In this document: piece after piece, positions 50,862 to 58,529 of the stretch
Numbering within the stretch: the first letter of the stretch is position 1
Layout: the number at the start of each line of letters is the position of its first letter
Assembly (NCBI RefSeq): GCF_030264295.1
Contig: NZ_CP127173.1
Location: 10,051,501-10,115,500 of the forward strand
Direction of reading: 5' to 3'
DNA: 64,000 nt
DNA from: Amycolatopsis nalaikhensis
Lineage (GTDB): Bacteria; Actinomycetota; Actinomycetes; Mycobacteriales; Pseudonocardiaceae
Program-made: the position numbers and the translations under genes
Notes under the pieces: generated by a model
Databases searched by the model: none
What the model saw: the letters and a program-made list of their open reading frames with translations, nothing else
What the model was told of the DNA's origin: nothing

Positions 50862-52520
50862 ATCGACACCGGTCAGCTGATCGCCGGGCACTACCGCCTC
50901 GTCGAGCACATTGGTAGTGGCGCCATGGGCGTGGTGTGGCGCGCGACCGACGTGCGCCTCGAGCGCACCGTCGCGATCAAGCAGATCCTCCCGCAGCCGG
51001 GCGTCTCCGAGACCGAGCGCGACAACATGCGCCAGCGCGCGATGCGCGAGGCGAAGAACGCGGCCCGCTTCCAGCACCCGAACGCGATCGTCGTGTTCGA
51101 CATCGCCGAGCACAACGGCGACCCGTGCCTGGTGATGGAGTACCTGAACGGGCCGAGCCTCTCCACGATCCTCGCCGAGGAGGGCACGCTGCCGCTGGGC
51201 CGCGTCGCCCGGATCGGCGAGCAGGTCGCGTCGGCGCTGGTCGCCGCGCACCGCGCCGGGATCGTGCACCGCGACGTCAAGCCCGGCAACATCCTCATCG
51301 ACGAGACCGGCACCGCGAAGATCACCGACTTCGGCATCTCGCGCGCGGCCGGCGACATGACGCTGACGGCCACCGGCCTGATCGGCGGCACCCCCGCCTA
51401 CCTGGCGCCCGAGCTCGCGCGCGGCGCCGACCCGGTGCCCAGCTCCGACGTCTTCGCCCTCGGCGCGACGCTCTACCAGGCGATCGAAGGCACCACGCCG
51501 TACGGCAACTCGACCAACCAGCTCGCCCTGCTCTACGCGGCGGCGAACGGCCAGATCAACCCGCCGGTGCAGGCGGGCGCGGCCACCGCGCTGCTGATGA
51601 GCCTGCTGCGCAGCGAGCCGGCCGAGCGGCCGTCGATGGCCGAGGCCCGCGAGCGGCTCGCCGCGCTGGCCAGGACCGAGCCGGGCGGCACGTCGGCGTC
51701 GCCGCCGCTGCTGGCCGGGGGCGCGGGCCGCAAGCCCGCCGCGCCCGCCGACGGTGGCGAGCGCCCGCCGTGGCAGCGGACCGACCAGAAGGCTCCCTCG
51801 TCGCCGCCGGTGGGCACGCCCGTGGCGGCGGGCAAGGCGCCGTCGAACCCGCCGCGCCCGACCGCGGCGTTCATGCCGATGCGGTCGCCCGCCGCGCCGC
51901 CGAACACGCCGCCCAGACCGATGCCCGCGGCCGCCCCGACGGCCAGGGCGCCCCAGTACTCGACGGGCACGCAGAAACCGGACAACAAGCGCAAGTACGC
52001 GCTGTTCGCCGGGGCGGGCGCCGCGGTCGTCGTGGTCGCGGTGGTCGTGTTCCTGGTCCTGAACTCCGGCGGCGGCACGGGAGGCACCCAGGCTGGGCAG
52101 TCTACGAGCAATCTACCGGCTACAGCCGGGTCCACCTCCAGGCCTAATCCCACGTCAGCTCCATCGACAGCCAATGTGTCGTCGAACGGGAAAGTCGAGT
52201 GGGGTCCGGCGGGCAACAAGGTTATCGACTTCTACAAAAGTGTCGGCAACTCTGGAACGGCGTGGGCGCTGCTGACGCCCGACGCTCAAGCCGTCTACGG
52301 CGATGAGGACCAGTTCGCTCAGTATTGGGCCAGCCATCCTCTGTCGAGCTATGGCGGCGCCAGCGCCTACAAGCGGTCGAACGAGCCTGATGACTCGGTC
52401 GAGATCCAGGTCACACTCACGTTCAAGGGGGGCGGCTCGGTGCAGAACAAGGTTCGCGTCCTCGACGCGGGCGGTGGCAACCTGATGCTCGCAGGGGACA
52501 CCCGGATTCAGGAAGACTGA
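50862..52520 (+). CDS. membrane-anchored Ser/Thr protein kinase with non-standard start
   Basis: About 552 residues. No ATG, GTG or TTG lies in frame between the upstream stop (50817) and ATG 50925, which would cut the glycine loop GSGAMG. The best start is ATC 50862, eight bases after AGGAG. Kinase motifs are intact: VAIKQI, IVHRDVKPGNIL and ITDFGISRA. A Pro/Ala-rich linker, one membrane segment (AVVVVAVVVFLVL) and an outer ~150-residue domain of unknown fold follow. From about 52090 G+C drops sharply, so the outer domain may have been replaced by foreign DNA. Confidence 0.88.
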   Translation: MDTGQLIAGHYRLVEHIGSGAMGVVWRATDVRLERTVAIKQILPQPGVSETERDNMRQRAMREAKNAARFQHPNAIVVFDIAEHNGDPCLVMEYLNGPSLSTILAEEGTLPLGRVARIGEQVASALVAAHRAGIVHRDVKPGNILIDETGTAKITDFGISRAAGDMTLTATGLIGGTPAYLAPELARGADPVPSSDVFALGATLYQAIEGTTPYGNSTNQLALLYAAANGQINPPVQAGAATALLMSLLRSEPAERPSMAEARERLAALARTEPGGTSASPPLLAGGAGRKPAAPADGGERPPWQRTDQKAPSSPPVGTPVAAGKAPSNPPRPTAAFMPMRSPAAPPNTPPRPMPAAAPTARAPQYSTGTQKPDNKRKYALFAGAGAAVVVVAVVVFLVLNSGGGTGGTQAGQSTSNLPATAGSTSRPNPTSAPSTANVSSNGKVEWGPAGNKVIDFYKSVGNSGTAWALLTPDAQAVYGDEDQFAQYWASHPLSSYGGASAYKRSNEPDDSVEIQVTLTFKGGGSVQNKVRVLDAGGGNLMLAGDTRIQED

Positions 52521-52640
52521 GGTCTTCCGAGGCACCATATCGTCAAGTAGAGCCATAAATTTGCATGAAACCTGAATCCGCCACATGGCGTCGAGGGTCC
52601 GCTGTTACAACGCGTCAAGCGCGATAACCCGGATAGAGCA

Positions 52641-52669
52641 TTGCCAACCAAGATCACCCTCTCTATGGT
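52641..52669 (+). promoter_or_regulatory. promoter for the secreted-protein gene
   Basis: TTGCCA (52641-52646), a 17-base spacer and TATGGT (52664-52669), 26 bases before the ATG at 52696. A GAGGAGG ribosome site follows. Confidence 0.6.
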
Positions 52670-52695
52670 CGAAAATATCCAACGAGGAGGGGTTC

Positions 52696-53106
52696 ATGAA
52701 GTCGTTTCCACAAAAAAGACTGTTTGCGCTCATCAGCGCGACACTCGGCTGACTACTAACACTGACATCCACCGCATCTGCCACCTCGATAAACAATTCT
52801 GCCGCACTGAAAAAGGTCGCTTGTCGCGATTACCCAACCGGATCTATTTGCATTTATGTAACTCCGGTAAATCAGCAGGGTTCGATCCAGATCACCTATG
52901 AGCGACTGAGCACCAACCCAATCAATGGGCATCTGACCTGGGTAAACCCGGCAGGTACCTACTTCGGATCGCCCAACATCCAGATGTCGTACCACAACAT
53001 CTACGGCCAAACCTGGAACACCTGGGTCGGCCCTGGATGCAACCACGGCATCCTTTTCGACAACACAGACGGAACGCAGTATTCAACACCTGAGGTCTGC
53101 GTGTAA
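52696..53106 (+). pseudogene. small secreted protein gene interrupted by an in-frame TGA in the signal peptide
   Basis: From ATG 52696, with GAGGAGG upstream, the frame reads MKSFPQKRLFALISATLG, then TGA (52750-52752), then continues open for 117 codons in the same frame to TAA 53106. The part after the TGA completes a signal peptide (LLTLTSTASA), and the mature part has four Cys (VACRDYP, SICIYV, GPGCNHG, PEVCV), likely two disulfides. A TGG at the TGA codon would restore the gene. Codons are AT-rich, unlike the neighbours. I do not recognise a family. No restart codon follows the TGA. Confidence 0.75.
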
Positions 53107-53156
53107 GGAAACGTCGACTGCAGGTCCGTTCGGTTCTGGCGACATCAACAGCTTAG

Positions 53157-53198
53157 GGGCCCGTCATGTACCCGAGTGGTCTGGTGCATGGCGGGCCC
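53157..53198 (+). terminator. hairpin after the secreted-protein gene
   Basis: GGGCCCGTCATGTACC (53157-53172) pairs fully with GGTGCATGGCGGGCCC (53183-53198) if two G-U pairs are allowed, with a 10-base loop. No T run. Confidence 0.55.
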
Positions 53199-53218
53199 TC
53201 ATGGCCTACCGTGGAGGC

Positions 53219-53524
53219 ATGGCCGACAACGGAGCTTCGCTGCCGGGCCAGAATCCTCGCTTCCACGAGGATCTGGTCGGCCTGGATCCGTACGACCCGG
53301 AGGCGCGCGCGTTCGCCGAGCACCTCGACCGGATCGAGCGCTGCGGGCCCAACTACACCATCGAAGCCGCGCTCGACGGCGTGGCCGACTTCGCCGACTC
53401 CAGCAACCGCCTGGGCGGGCTGCGCTACTGGGTGTCGGCCCTGATCGTGGTGCTCATCGTGCTCGGCGTGATCGTCGCCGCATGGGACATCGTGGTGCAC
53501 GCCCTCGCCTGGCTCGCGGCGTAA
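53219..53524 (+). CDS. small membrane protein of unknown function
   Basis: 101 residues from ATG 53219, with CGTGGAGG just upstream. A charged N-terminal ~70 residues (RFHEDLVGLDPYDPEARAFAEHLDRIERC) is followed by one hydrophobic segment (ALIVVLIVLGVIVAAWDIVV). Normal G+C content, so it lies outside the low-G+C island. I do not recognise the family. The leaderless msrB gene follows 10 bases later. Confidence 0.72.
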   Translation: MADNGASLPGQNPRFHEDLVGLDPYDPEARAFAEHLDRIERCGPNYTIEAALDGVADFADSSNRLGGLRYWVSALIVVLIVLGVIVAAWDIVVHALAWLAA

Positions 53525-53534
53525 CGTGGATCGG

Positions 53535-53966
53535 GTGAAAGGTATGAAACCCGTTGTCGGCGCGACCCCGCGCGTCGTGAAGTCCGAGCAGGAATGGCGC
53601 GAGCAGCTCAGCCCCGACGAGTACGCCGTCCTCCGCCAGGCGGGCACCGAACGGCCGTTCACCGGTGAGTACACCGACACGAAGACCACCGGCGTCTACG
53701 AGTGCCGGGCGTGCGGTGCCGAGCTGTTCCGCAGCGACACGAAGTTCGAAAGCCACTGCGGCTGGCCGTCGTTCTACGACCCGGCGGACTCCGACGCGGT
53801 GCTGCTGCGCGAAGACCGGTCCATGGGCATGAAGCGGATCGAGGTGCTCTGCGGTTCCTGCCACAGCCACCTCGGGCACGTCTTCGAAGGCGAGGGCTAC
53901 CCGACGCCGACCGACCAGCGCTACTGCATCAACTCGATCTCGTTGAAGCTGGTCCCCCAGTCCTAA
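53535..53966 (+). CDS. msrB: peptide-methionine (R)-S-oxide reductase MsrB
   Basis: 143 residues from GTG 53535, seven bases after TAACGT (leaderless); ATG 53544 in the same frame is the alternative. Two CxxC zinc pairs (CRAC, CGSC), HCGWPSFYDP, HLGHVFEG and the catalytic Cys in RYCINSISL. It reduces methionine-R-sulfoxide with thioredoxin electrons. It precedes the TIGR04222 genes by 74 bases; a link to them is not shown. Confidence 0.95.
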   Translation: MKGMKPVVGATPRVVKSEQEWREQLSPDEYAVLRQAGTERPFTGEYTDTKTTGVYECRACGAELFRSDTKFESHCGWPSFYDPADSDAVLLREDRSMGMKRIEVLCGSCHSHLGHVFEGEGYPTPTDQRYCINSISLKLVPQS

Positions 53967-54040
53967 ATCTCCCTTAAGAGGGCAACCCGCCGCCCTTCCT
54001 CGCACGTAGTCTCCGCACACGGACGAGGGAGGGCGGAGTC

Positions 54041-54949
54041 ATGACCGACACCTGGGGTATTCCCGGACCGGCGTTCGCGGGCCTCTACCTGGGCCTGCTG
54101 CTCGTACCGGCGCTGTCCGCCGCGGTGCGCGCGAAGCTGCTCGTGCTCGGCCGCGCGGGCGGCACTCCCGAGCGGGCCGAAGAGCTGGCGCTGCTGACCG
54201 GCGGCCGGATGCGCCTCGCCGAGCTCGTCGTCGCGCGGCTGCTGGAGCAGCAGAGCATCCGGCTCGACGGCTCCGGCAGGCTGCACCGCGTCCGCGGCAC
54301 GGCGGCCGACGAACTGGGCCGCGCCGCGCTCGTGCGGATCGGCAAGACCGGCGCCTCGATCGACGGGGTGCGTACCGAGCTGGGGCAGCACCCCGCGGCG
54401 ACGGCGCTGGAGTCCGGGCTGGTCGCCCGCGGCCTGCTCACCGACGTCAAGAAACTGCGGTCGACCTGGGTGTTCACCGCGGCGGCGTACTGGGCGCTGG
54501 TCCTCCTCGGCGTGGTCCGCCTGATCGCCGGGTCGGCGAGCGGGCACCCGGTCGGCTACCTGCTGGGCCTGCTCGCGCTGAACACCGTCGCGGCCGTCTT
54601 CGCGACGGTGAAGGCCGCGAACACGCCCGAGGTGAAGGCGACGGAGGCGGGGCACGCGGCCGCGGAGGAGGCGCGGCGTGCCGGGACGCTCTCGGCCGGT
54701 CCGGCCGGCGTCGTCGCGTCGAGCGGCTTCGAAAACCACCCCGACAAGGACGTCCGGCTGGCCCTCAGCCGCGCCACCCAGCCGTCGACGGCCCGGCCGT
54801 ACTCGAGCCGCCGGTCCCGGTGGGCGAGCGCCGGGGGCGGCGCGGCCGTCGGCTACTACGGCGGCAGCTCCTGCGGGGGCGGCGGCAGCTCGTGCGGCGG
54901 CGGGGGCGGCGGCTGCGGTGGCGGTGGCGGCGGGGGCTGCGGCGGTTGA
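54041..54949 (+). CDS. TIGR04222 domain membrane protein with Gly/Cys tail (possible MNIO substrate 1)
   Basis: 302 residues from ATG 54041. It starts MTDTWGIPGPAFAGLYL, the TIGR04222 opening, with a first membrane segment, a ~90-residue cytoplasmic region (LALLTGGRMRLAELVVARLLEQ), a second pair of segments near 145-190, and a final ~35 residues made almost only of Gly, Ser and four Cys (SSCGGGG blocks). TIGR04222 proteins are known for such low-complexity tails and DUF692 neighbours. The tail is inferred to be modified by the MNIO enzyme encoded at 55.9 kb. Confidence 0.85.
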   Translation: MTDTWGIPGPAFAGLYLGLLLVPALSAAVRAKLLVLGRAGGTPERAEELALLTGGRMRLAELVVARLLEQQSIRLDGSGRLHRVRGTAADELGRAALVRIGKTGASIDGVRTELGQHPAATALESGLVARGLLTDVKKLRSTWVFTAAAYWALVLLGVVRLIAGSASGHPVGYLLGLLALNTVAAVFATVKAANTPEVKATEAGHAAAEEARRAGTLSAGPAGVVASSGFENHPDKDVRLALSRATQPSTARPYSSRRSRWASAGGGAAVGYYGGSSCGGGGSSCGGGGGGCGGGGGGGCGG

Positions 54950-55016
54950 AACGCCGACGCGACCCCGCACGTCTCACAGCTACGGTAAGCCGCATCGAAC
55001 TGAGGGGAGACGGGCG

Positions 55017-55934
55017 ATGACCGACCCGTGGGGCATCTCCGGACCGGATTTCGTGGTCCTCTACATCGCGCTGCTCGGCGCGGTCCTGCTGGTCAGGGTC
55101 GTCGTCTCCGCGGTGTTCGCCGGCCGGGCGCTGCGGGCCGACCGGACGCCGCCGGGCCCGCCGCCGACGGTCTACCAGCTGGCCTTCCTGGCCGGCGGGC
55201 CCGACCGGGCGGTCGACGCGGCGATCGCCGCCCTCGTCGAACGCGGGCAGCTGCGCGTGAACAGCTACAAGCAGCTCAGCAAGACCGGGACGCGCCCGGC
55301 CGAGCCGCTGGAACGAGCCGTCTTCGACGTCGCGAAGCTGAAGACGACCTCGGCGATCCGCGGGCGGGTCCGCGGATCGGCGGCGATGCGGGCCCTGGAG
55401 GACAGCCTGGACCAGCGCGGCCTGCTCGTCTCGGCGGCGCTGATCCTGCGGGCCAGGACGTTCGGGCTGGTGCTGCAGCTGGCCGTGCTGGCGGTGGGCG
55501 TCGCCCGGCTGGTCAACGGGATCTCGCTCGGCCGCCCGGTCGGGATCCTGGTGTTCCTGGTGCTGGTCGCGGCGGTGCTGGCGATCGTGGCCGCGGTCCG
55601 GCGGTCGAAGACCGGCGCCCGCAAGCCGACGGCGGCCGGGCACCGGGTGCTCGGCCAGGCGCGGACGGCGACGTCCGGGCCGGTGCCCGCCGGAGCGCTG
55701 GCCGGCGGGGTGCTGCTCGGCGGCGCCGCGGCGGCGGTGGCCTTGGGCGGCTGGGCGATGTACCCGGACGAGGAGCTGAGCGCGGCGCTGACGCCCCCGG
55801 CGACGTCGTTCGGCGGCGGCTCGTCGGGCGGCGGTTCGTCCTGCAGCAGCGGGTCGTCCTGCTCGAGTTCGTCGTCGTGCAGCGGCGGGTCTTCGTGCGG
55901 GTCCTCGTGCGGTGGCGGTGGCTGCGGTGGGTGA
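55017..55934 (+). CDS. TIGR04222 domain membrane protein with Ser/Gly/Cys tail (possible MNIO substrate 2)
   Basis: 305 residues from ATG 55017. Same plan as the preceding gene: MTDPWGISGPDFVVLY start, internal cytoplasmic region (YQLAFLAGGPDRAVDAAIAALVERGQL), two central membrane segments and an extra short hydrophobic stretch (ALAGGVLLGGAAAAVALGGW). The tail of about 40 residues holds six Cys in SSC/GGC contexts and far more Ser than the first protein. Its stop overlaps the MNIO gene start by eight bases, which ties translation of the two together. Confidence 0.86.
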   Translation: MTDPWGISGPDFVVLYIALLGAVLLVRVVVSAVFAGRALRADRTPPGPPPTVYQLAFLAGGPDRAVDAAIAALVERGQLRVNSYKQLSKTGTRPAEPLERAVFDVAKLKTTSAIRGRVRGSAAMRALEDSLDQRGLLVSAALILRARTFGLVLQLAVLAVGVARLVNGISLGRPVGILVFLVLVAAVLAIVAAVRRSKTGARKPTAAGHRVLGQARTATSGPVPAGALAGGVLLGGAAAAVALGGWAMYPDEELSAALTPPATSFGGGSSGGGSSCSSGSSCSSSSSCSGGSSCGSSCGGGGCGG

Positions 55935-56727
55935 GCTCGGCATCGGGATCGGCTGGCGGCACGAGCTGGACCTGTCCATCGCCCGGCTGCCGGGGGTCGA
56001 CTGGGTCGAGGTGGTCGCGGAGAACCTGCACGCCGACCACCTCCCGGAGACGCTGGTGGCGTTGCGGAAGCGGGGGCTGCCGGTGATGCCGCACGCCGTC
56101 TCGCTGTCGCTCGGCGGGGCGGAGCCGCTCGACACGGGGCGCGTCCAGCACCTGGCGGAGATCGCGCGGGCCCTGGACGCGCCGCTGGTGAGCGACCACG
56201 TGTGCTTCGTGCGCGCGGGCGGGCTCGACTCGGGGCACCTGATGCCGCTCCCCCGCACCCGCGAGGCACTCGACGTCCTGGTGGCCAACGTCCGGCTGGC
56301 GCAGTCCATTGTGGACGTGCCACTGGCCCTCGAAAACATCGCCGCGGTCTTGGACTGGCCGGACGCCGAGCTGACCGAGGAACAGTTCCTGACGGAGCTG
56401 ACCGAGCGCACGGACTGCCGCTTGATCATCGACGTGGCGAACCTGTACGCGAACGCCCGCAACATCGGCACGGACCCGGCGGCGTTCCTCGACGGCATCC
56501 CGTGGGAGAGGCTGGCGTACGTGCACATGGCGGGCGGCATCGAGCGAGACGGCGTGTACCACGACACGCACGCGCACCCGGTGCTGCCGGAGGTCCTGGA
56601 GTTGCTGGTGGAGCTGCGCCGCCGAACGGACCCACCGGGAGTGCTCTTGGAGCGCGACGACGACTACCCGACGGACGACGAGCTGGCCGCGGAGCTGGCG
56701 GCGTTGCGGGCGGCGGTGACGGTGTGA
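55927..56727 (+). CDS. DUF692 / MNIO multinuclear non-haem iron oxidase
   Basis: 266 residues from GTG 55927, overlapping the second TIGR04222 stop. It is a complete DUF692 TIM-barrel with the iron ligands in place: MPHAVSLSLGG, SDHVCF, LENIA, DVANLYANARN, HMAGG, DTHAHPV and LLERDDDYP. MNIO enzymes modify Cys (and other) residues of ribosomal peptides, often with a partner protein. Here the substrates are probably the Cys-rich tails of the two upstream proteins. One GTCCATTGTGGAC copy is at 56304-56316. Confidence 0.92.
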   Translation: MGELGIGIGWRHELDLSIARLPGVDWVEVVAENLHADHLPETLVALRKRGLPVMPHAVSLSLGGAEPLDTGRVQHLAEIARALDAPLVSDHVCFVRAGGLDSGHLMPLPRTREALDVLVANVRLAQSIVDVPLALENIAAVLDWPDAELTEEQFLTELTERTDCRLIIDVANLYANARNIGTDPAAFLDGIPWERLAYVHMAGGIERDGVYHDTHAHPVLPEVLELLVELRRRTDPPGVLLERDDDYPTDDELAAELAALRAAVTV

Positions 56728-57062
56728 GCCGCGAGGACCTGGCGCGGCGGCAGGCGGAGTTGCTGCAGGCGTTGCTGGCGGACGGCCCTCCTCCGGCGGG
56801 TTTCGACGCGTCTCGGCTGCGGGTGGAGGCTCAGGTGCTGCGCCGGAAGCACGGGCGGGTCCTGGCGTACCAGCGGCCGGAGTTGGCCGAGGCGCTCGGG
56901 GACCGGTTCGGGGAGTTGTTCGCGGAGTTCAACGCTGGGCGGCCGAAGCGGGACACCGAGCGGTCCGGGGCTTACGCGGACGAGTTCGTGACGTGGTTGA
57001 TCGAACGAGGCCACCTGCCGAAGCCCCGGCGGGGGTTGCGGGAACGGTTGCGGCGCCGCTGA
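56724..57062 (+). CDS. SCO6045-like partner protein of the MNIO enzyme
   Basis: 112 residues from GTG 56724, overlapping the MNIO stop by four bases. Helical and charged: LARRQAELLQALLADGPPPAGFDASRLRVEAQVLRRKHGRVLAYQRPELAEALGDRF, then YADEFVTWLIERGHLPKPRRGLRERLRRR. MNIO enzymes usually need a small partner that binds the substrate (DUF2063/TglB-like); this gene has that position and size and resembles Streptomyces SCO6045, which sits beside a similar DUF692 gene. The role is inferred. Confidence 0.72.
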   Translation: MSREDLARRQAELLQALLADGPPPAGFDASRLRVEAQVLRRKHGRVLAYQRPELAEALGDRFGELFAEFNAGRPKRDTERSGAYADEFVTWLIERGHLPKPRRGLRERLRRR

Positions 57063-57185
57063 TCCACAGCCTGGCCGTGATGTGGACAACCGGCCGCGGT
57101 CCCGGGTTCTTGTCGGCCCCCGGCGGTAAAATGGGAGCGGGGCCGGACCCCCGGAGCGGGTGGGGGCTGCTTTCCGGCCGGTGAG

Positions 57186-58529
57186 TCAGGGGTTCCAGGT
57201 CGGTTTGTCGACTCCCGGCAGCCGTGTCCCGAAGTCCCAGTGCGGCTCGGCGCCCGGCAGCCCACCGGCCATCCGGACCCGCGTCAACCGCCCGTAGCCG
57301 CTGTCGGCTTCTTCGAGCAGGTCGCTGTAATCCACCTCAACGGCCCCAGAATCCTTACGCCCCAAGGAATCCAGCCACCGCCCAGTCCCGGCCAACGACA
57401 GCCGCACCCGCCAGGTCCCACCCTCGGTCACCTGCCGCCGCAACGCCGTCATGATCGCCGCCGCCGTGAGCCAGCCCGTTCCGTGGTCCAGCGCCTGGAC
57501 CGGCAGCGGCGACGGCTCACCCGAGGAATCCCAAGCCATGCCGTTCGACATCTGCACCAGGCTGTCGAACCCGCGCCGCCGCGCCCACGGCCCCTCCCAG
57601 CCGTACGCGCTCAAGTCCGCGATCACCAAGCCCGGCCGCAGCGCGGCCAGCTCGGCGGGCCCGAACCCGATCCGCTCCAACGCGCCCGGCCGGAACGACT
57701 GCACCAGCACGTCGGCCCGGCTGATCAGCTTCTTCAGCCGCGCGCGGCCGCCCTCGGTGTCCAGTGCCACGAACGCCGATCGCTTGCCCTGGCCCGTGTC
57801 GCGCACCAGTGCCTCGACCCGCGGCAGGTGCGCCGCGCCGATGTGCAGGACGTCCGCTCCGTGCGCCGCCAGTACCCGCCCGGCCACCGGCCCGGCCAGC
57901 ACGTGCGTCAGCTCCAGCACCCGGACCCCGCCCAGCGGCCGGTCCGAGTAGAACAACGTCCGCTTCGGTGCCGCGCCCACCGGCTCCAGCGAAACCAGCG
58001 GCAGCGAAGCCACCGCGGAACCCTGCGGGTGCGCCGCCCACTCCTCTGGCGAGCGCAGCTCGGCGGCCGCTCCCCCGGCGGAGACGACCGCGTGCTCGAC
58101 CTCTCGCGCGCTCCGCCCGGCCACGGCCTTCGCCACCGCACTCCGGCTGCCGGGGACGCCGAGGCCCCAGCACACCCCGGCTTCGTGGCGCGGGTAGTTG
58201 CAGTGCAGGCGGACCCAGCCGTCGGCCGCGCGGTAGTTGCCCGACAACGGTGCCCACACCGACTCCGCGCCCACGCCGTCGACGCGCAACAGCTGCTCGC
58301 TGTGGAACGCCGCCGCCGCGTGGCGCGTGTCCGCCGTGACCGTGCCCGGCTCGATCCCGCGCAGCTTCAGCATTTCGCCCGCCGCCAGGGTCGCCGCGGC
58401 CACGGACGCCGTCGCGGCCGCCGCCACCCGGTACGGGCCGGGCAGCACGTCTTCGGCGCCGGTCAGCTCGACCGCTCCCGGCCGCGAGCCGGTGAGGGCG
58501 CGCCAGACGCCGTCCAGGATCTCGCGCAC
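57186..58529 (-). CDS. CoA transferase (CaiB/BaiF class III type)
   Basis: 447 residues from GTG 58529, sharing one base with the hemQ stop. It has the class III fold marks: LGGVRVLELTHVLAGPVAGRVLAAHGADVLHIG, with the catalytic Asp region near VRDTGQGKRSAFVALD, then LVQSFRPGALERIGFG, IADLSAYGWEGPWARRRGFDSLVQMSNGMA. A first ~180 residues is a partial repeat of the same fold. CoA is transferred between carboxylic acids; the acid is unknown. Its coupling to hemQ is unusual. Confidence 0.88.
   Translation of the reverse strand: MREILDGVWRALTGSRPGAVELTGAEDVLPGPYRVAAAATASVAAATLAAGEMLKLRGIEPGTVTADTRHAAAAFHSEQLLRVDGVGAESVWAPLSGNYRAADGWVRLHCNYPRHEAGVCWGLGVPGSRSAVAKAVAGRSAREVEHAVVSAGGAAAELRSPEEWAAHPQGSAVASLPLVSLEPVGAAPKRTLFYSDRPLGGVRVLELTHVLAGPVAGRVLAAHGADVLHIGAAHLPRVEALVRDTGQGKRSAFVALDTEGGRARLKKLISRADVLVQSFRPGALERIGFGPAELAALRPGLVIADLSAYGWEGPWARRRGFDSLVQMSNGMAWDSSGEPSPLPVQALDHGTGWLTAAAIMTALRRQVTEGGTWRVRLSLAGTGRWLDSLGRKDSGAVEVDYSDLLEEADSGYGRLTRVRMAGGLPGAEPHWDFGTRLPGVDKPTWNP

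Noticed and set aside
52750..52752. TGA as a selenocysteine codon
   Set aside because: It lies in a signal peptide and no SECIS-like hairpin or redox context is visible.
52876..52892. GGGTTCGATCC resembling a tRNA T arm
   Set aside because: It lies inside the open frame of the secreted-protein gene and no acceptor or anticodon stem fits.
52756..53046. 96-codon minus-strand frame in the low-G+C island
   Set aside because: It is opposite the secreted-protein frame, which has a promoter, ribosome site and signal peptide; the minus-strand frame has none.
57061..57089. GATCCACAG and TGTGGACAA, the latter a perfect DnaA-box-like 9-mer
   Set aside because: A single perfect box with no cluster, dnaA or dnaN nearby; not an origin.
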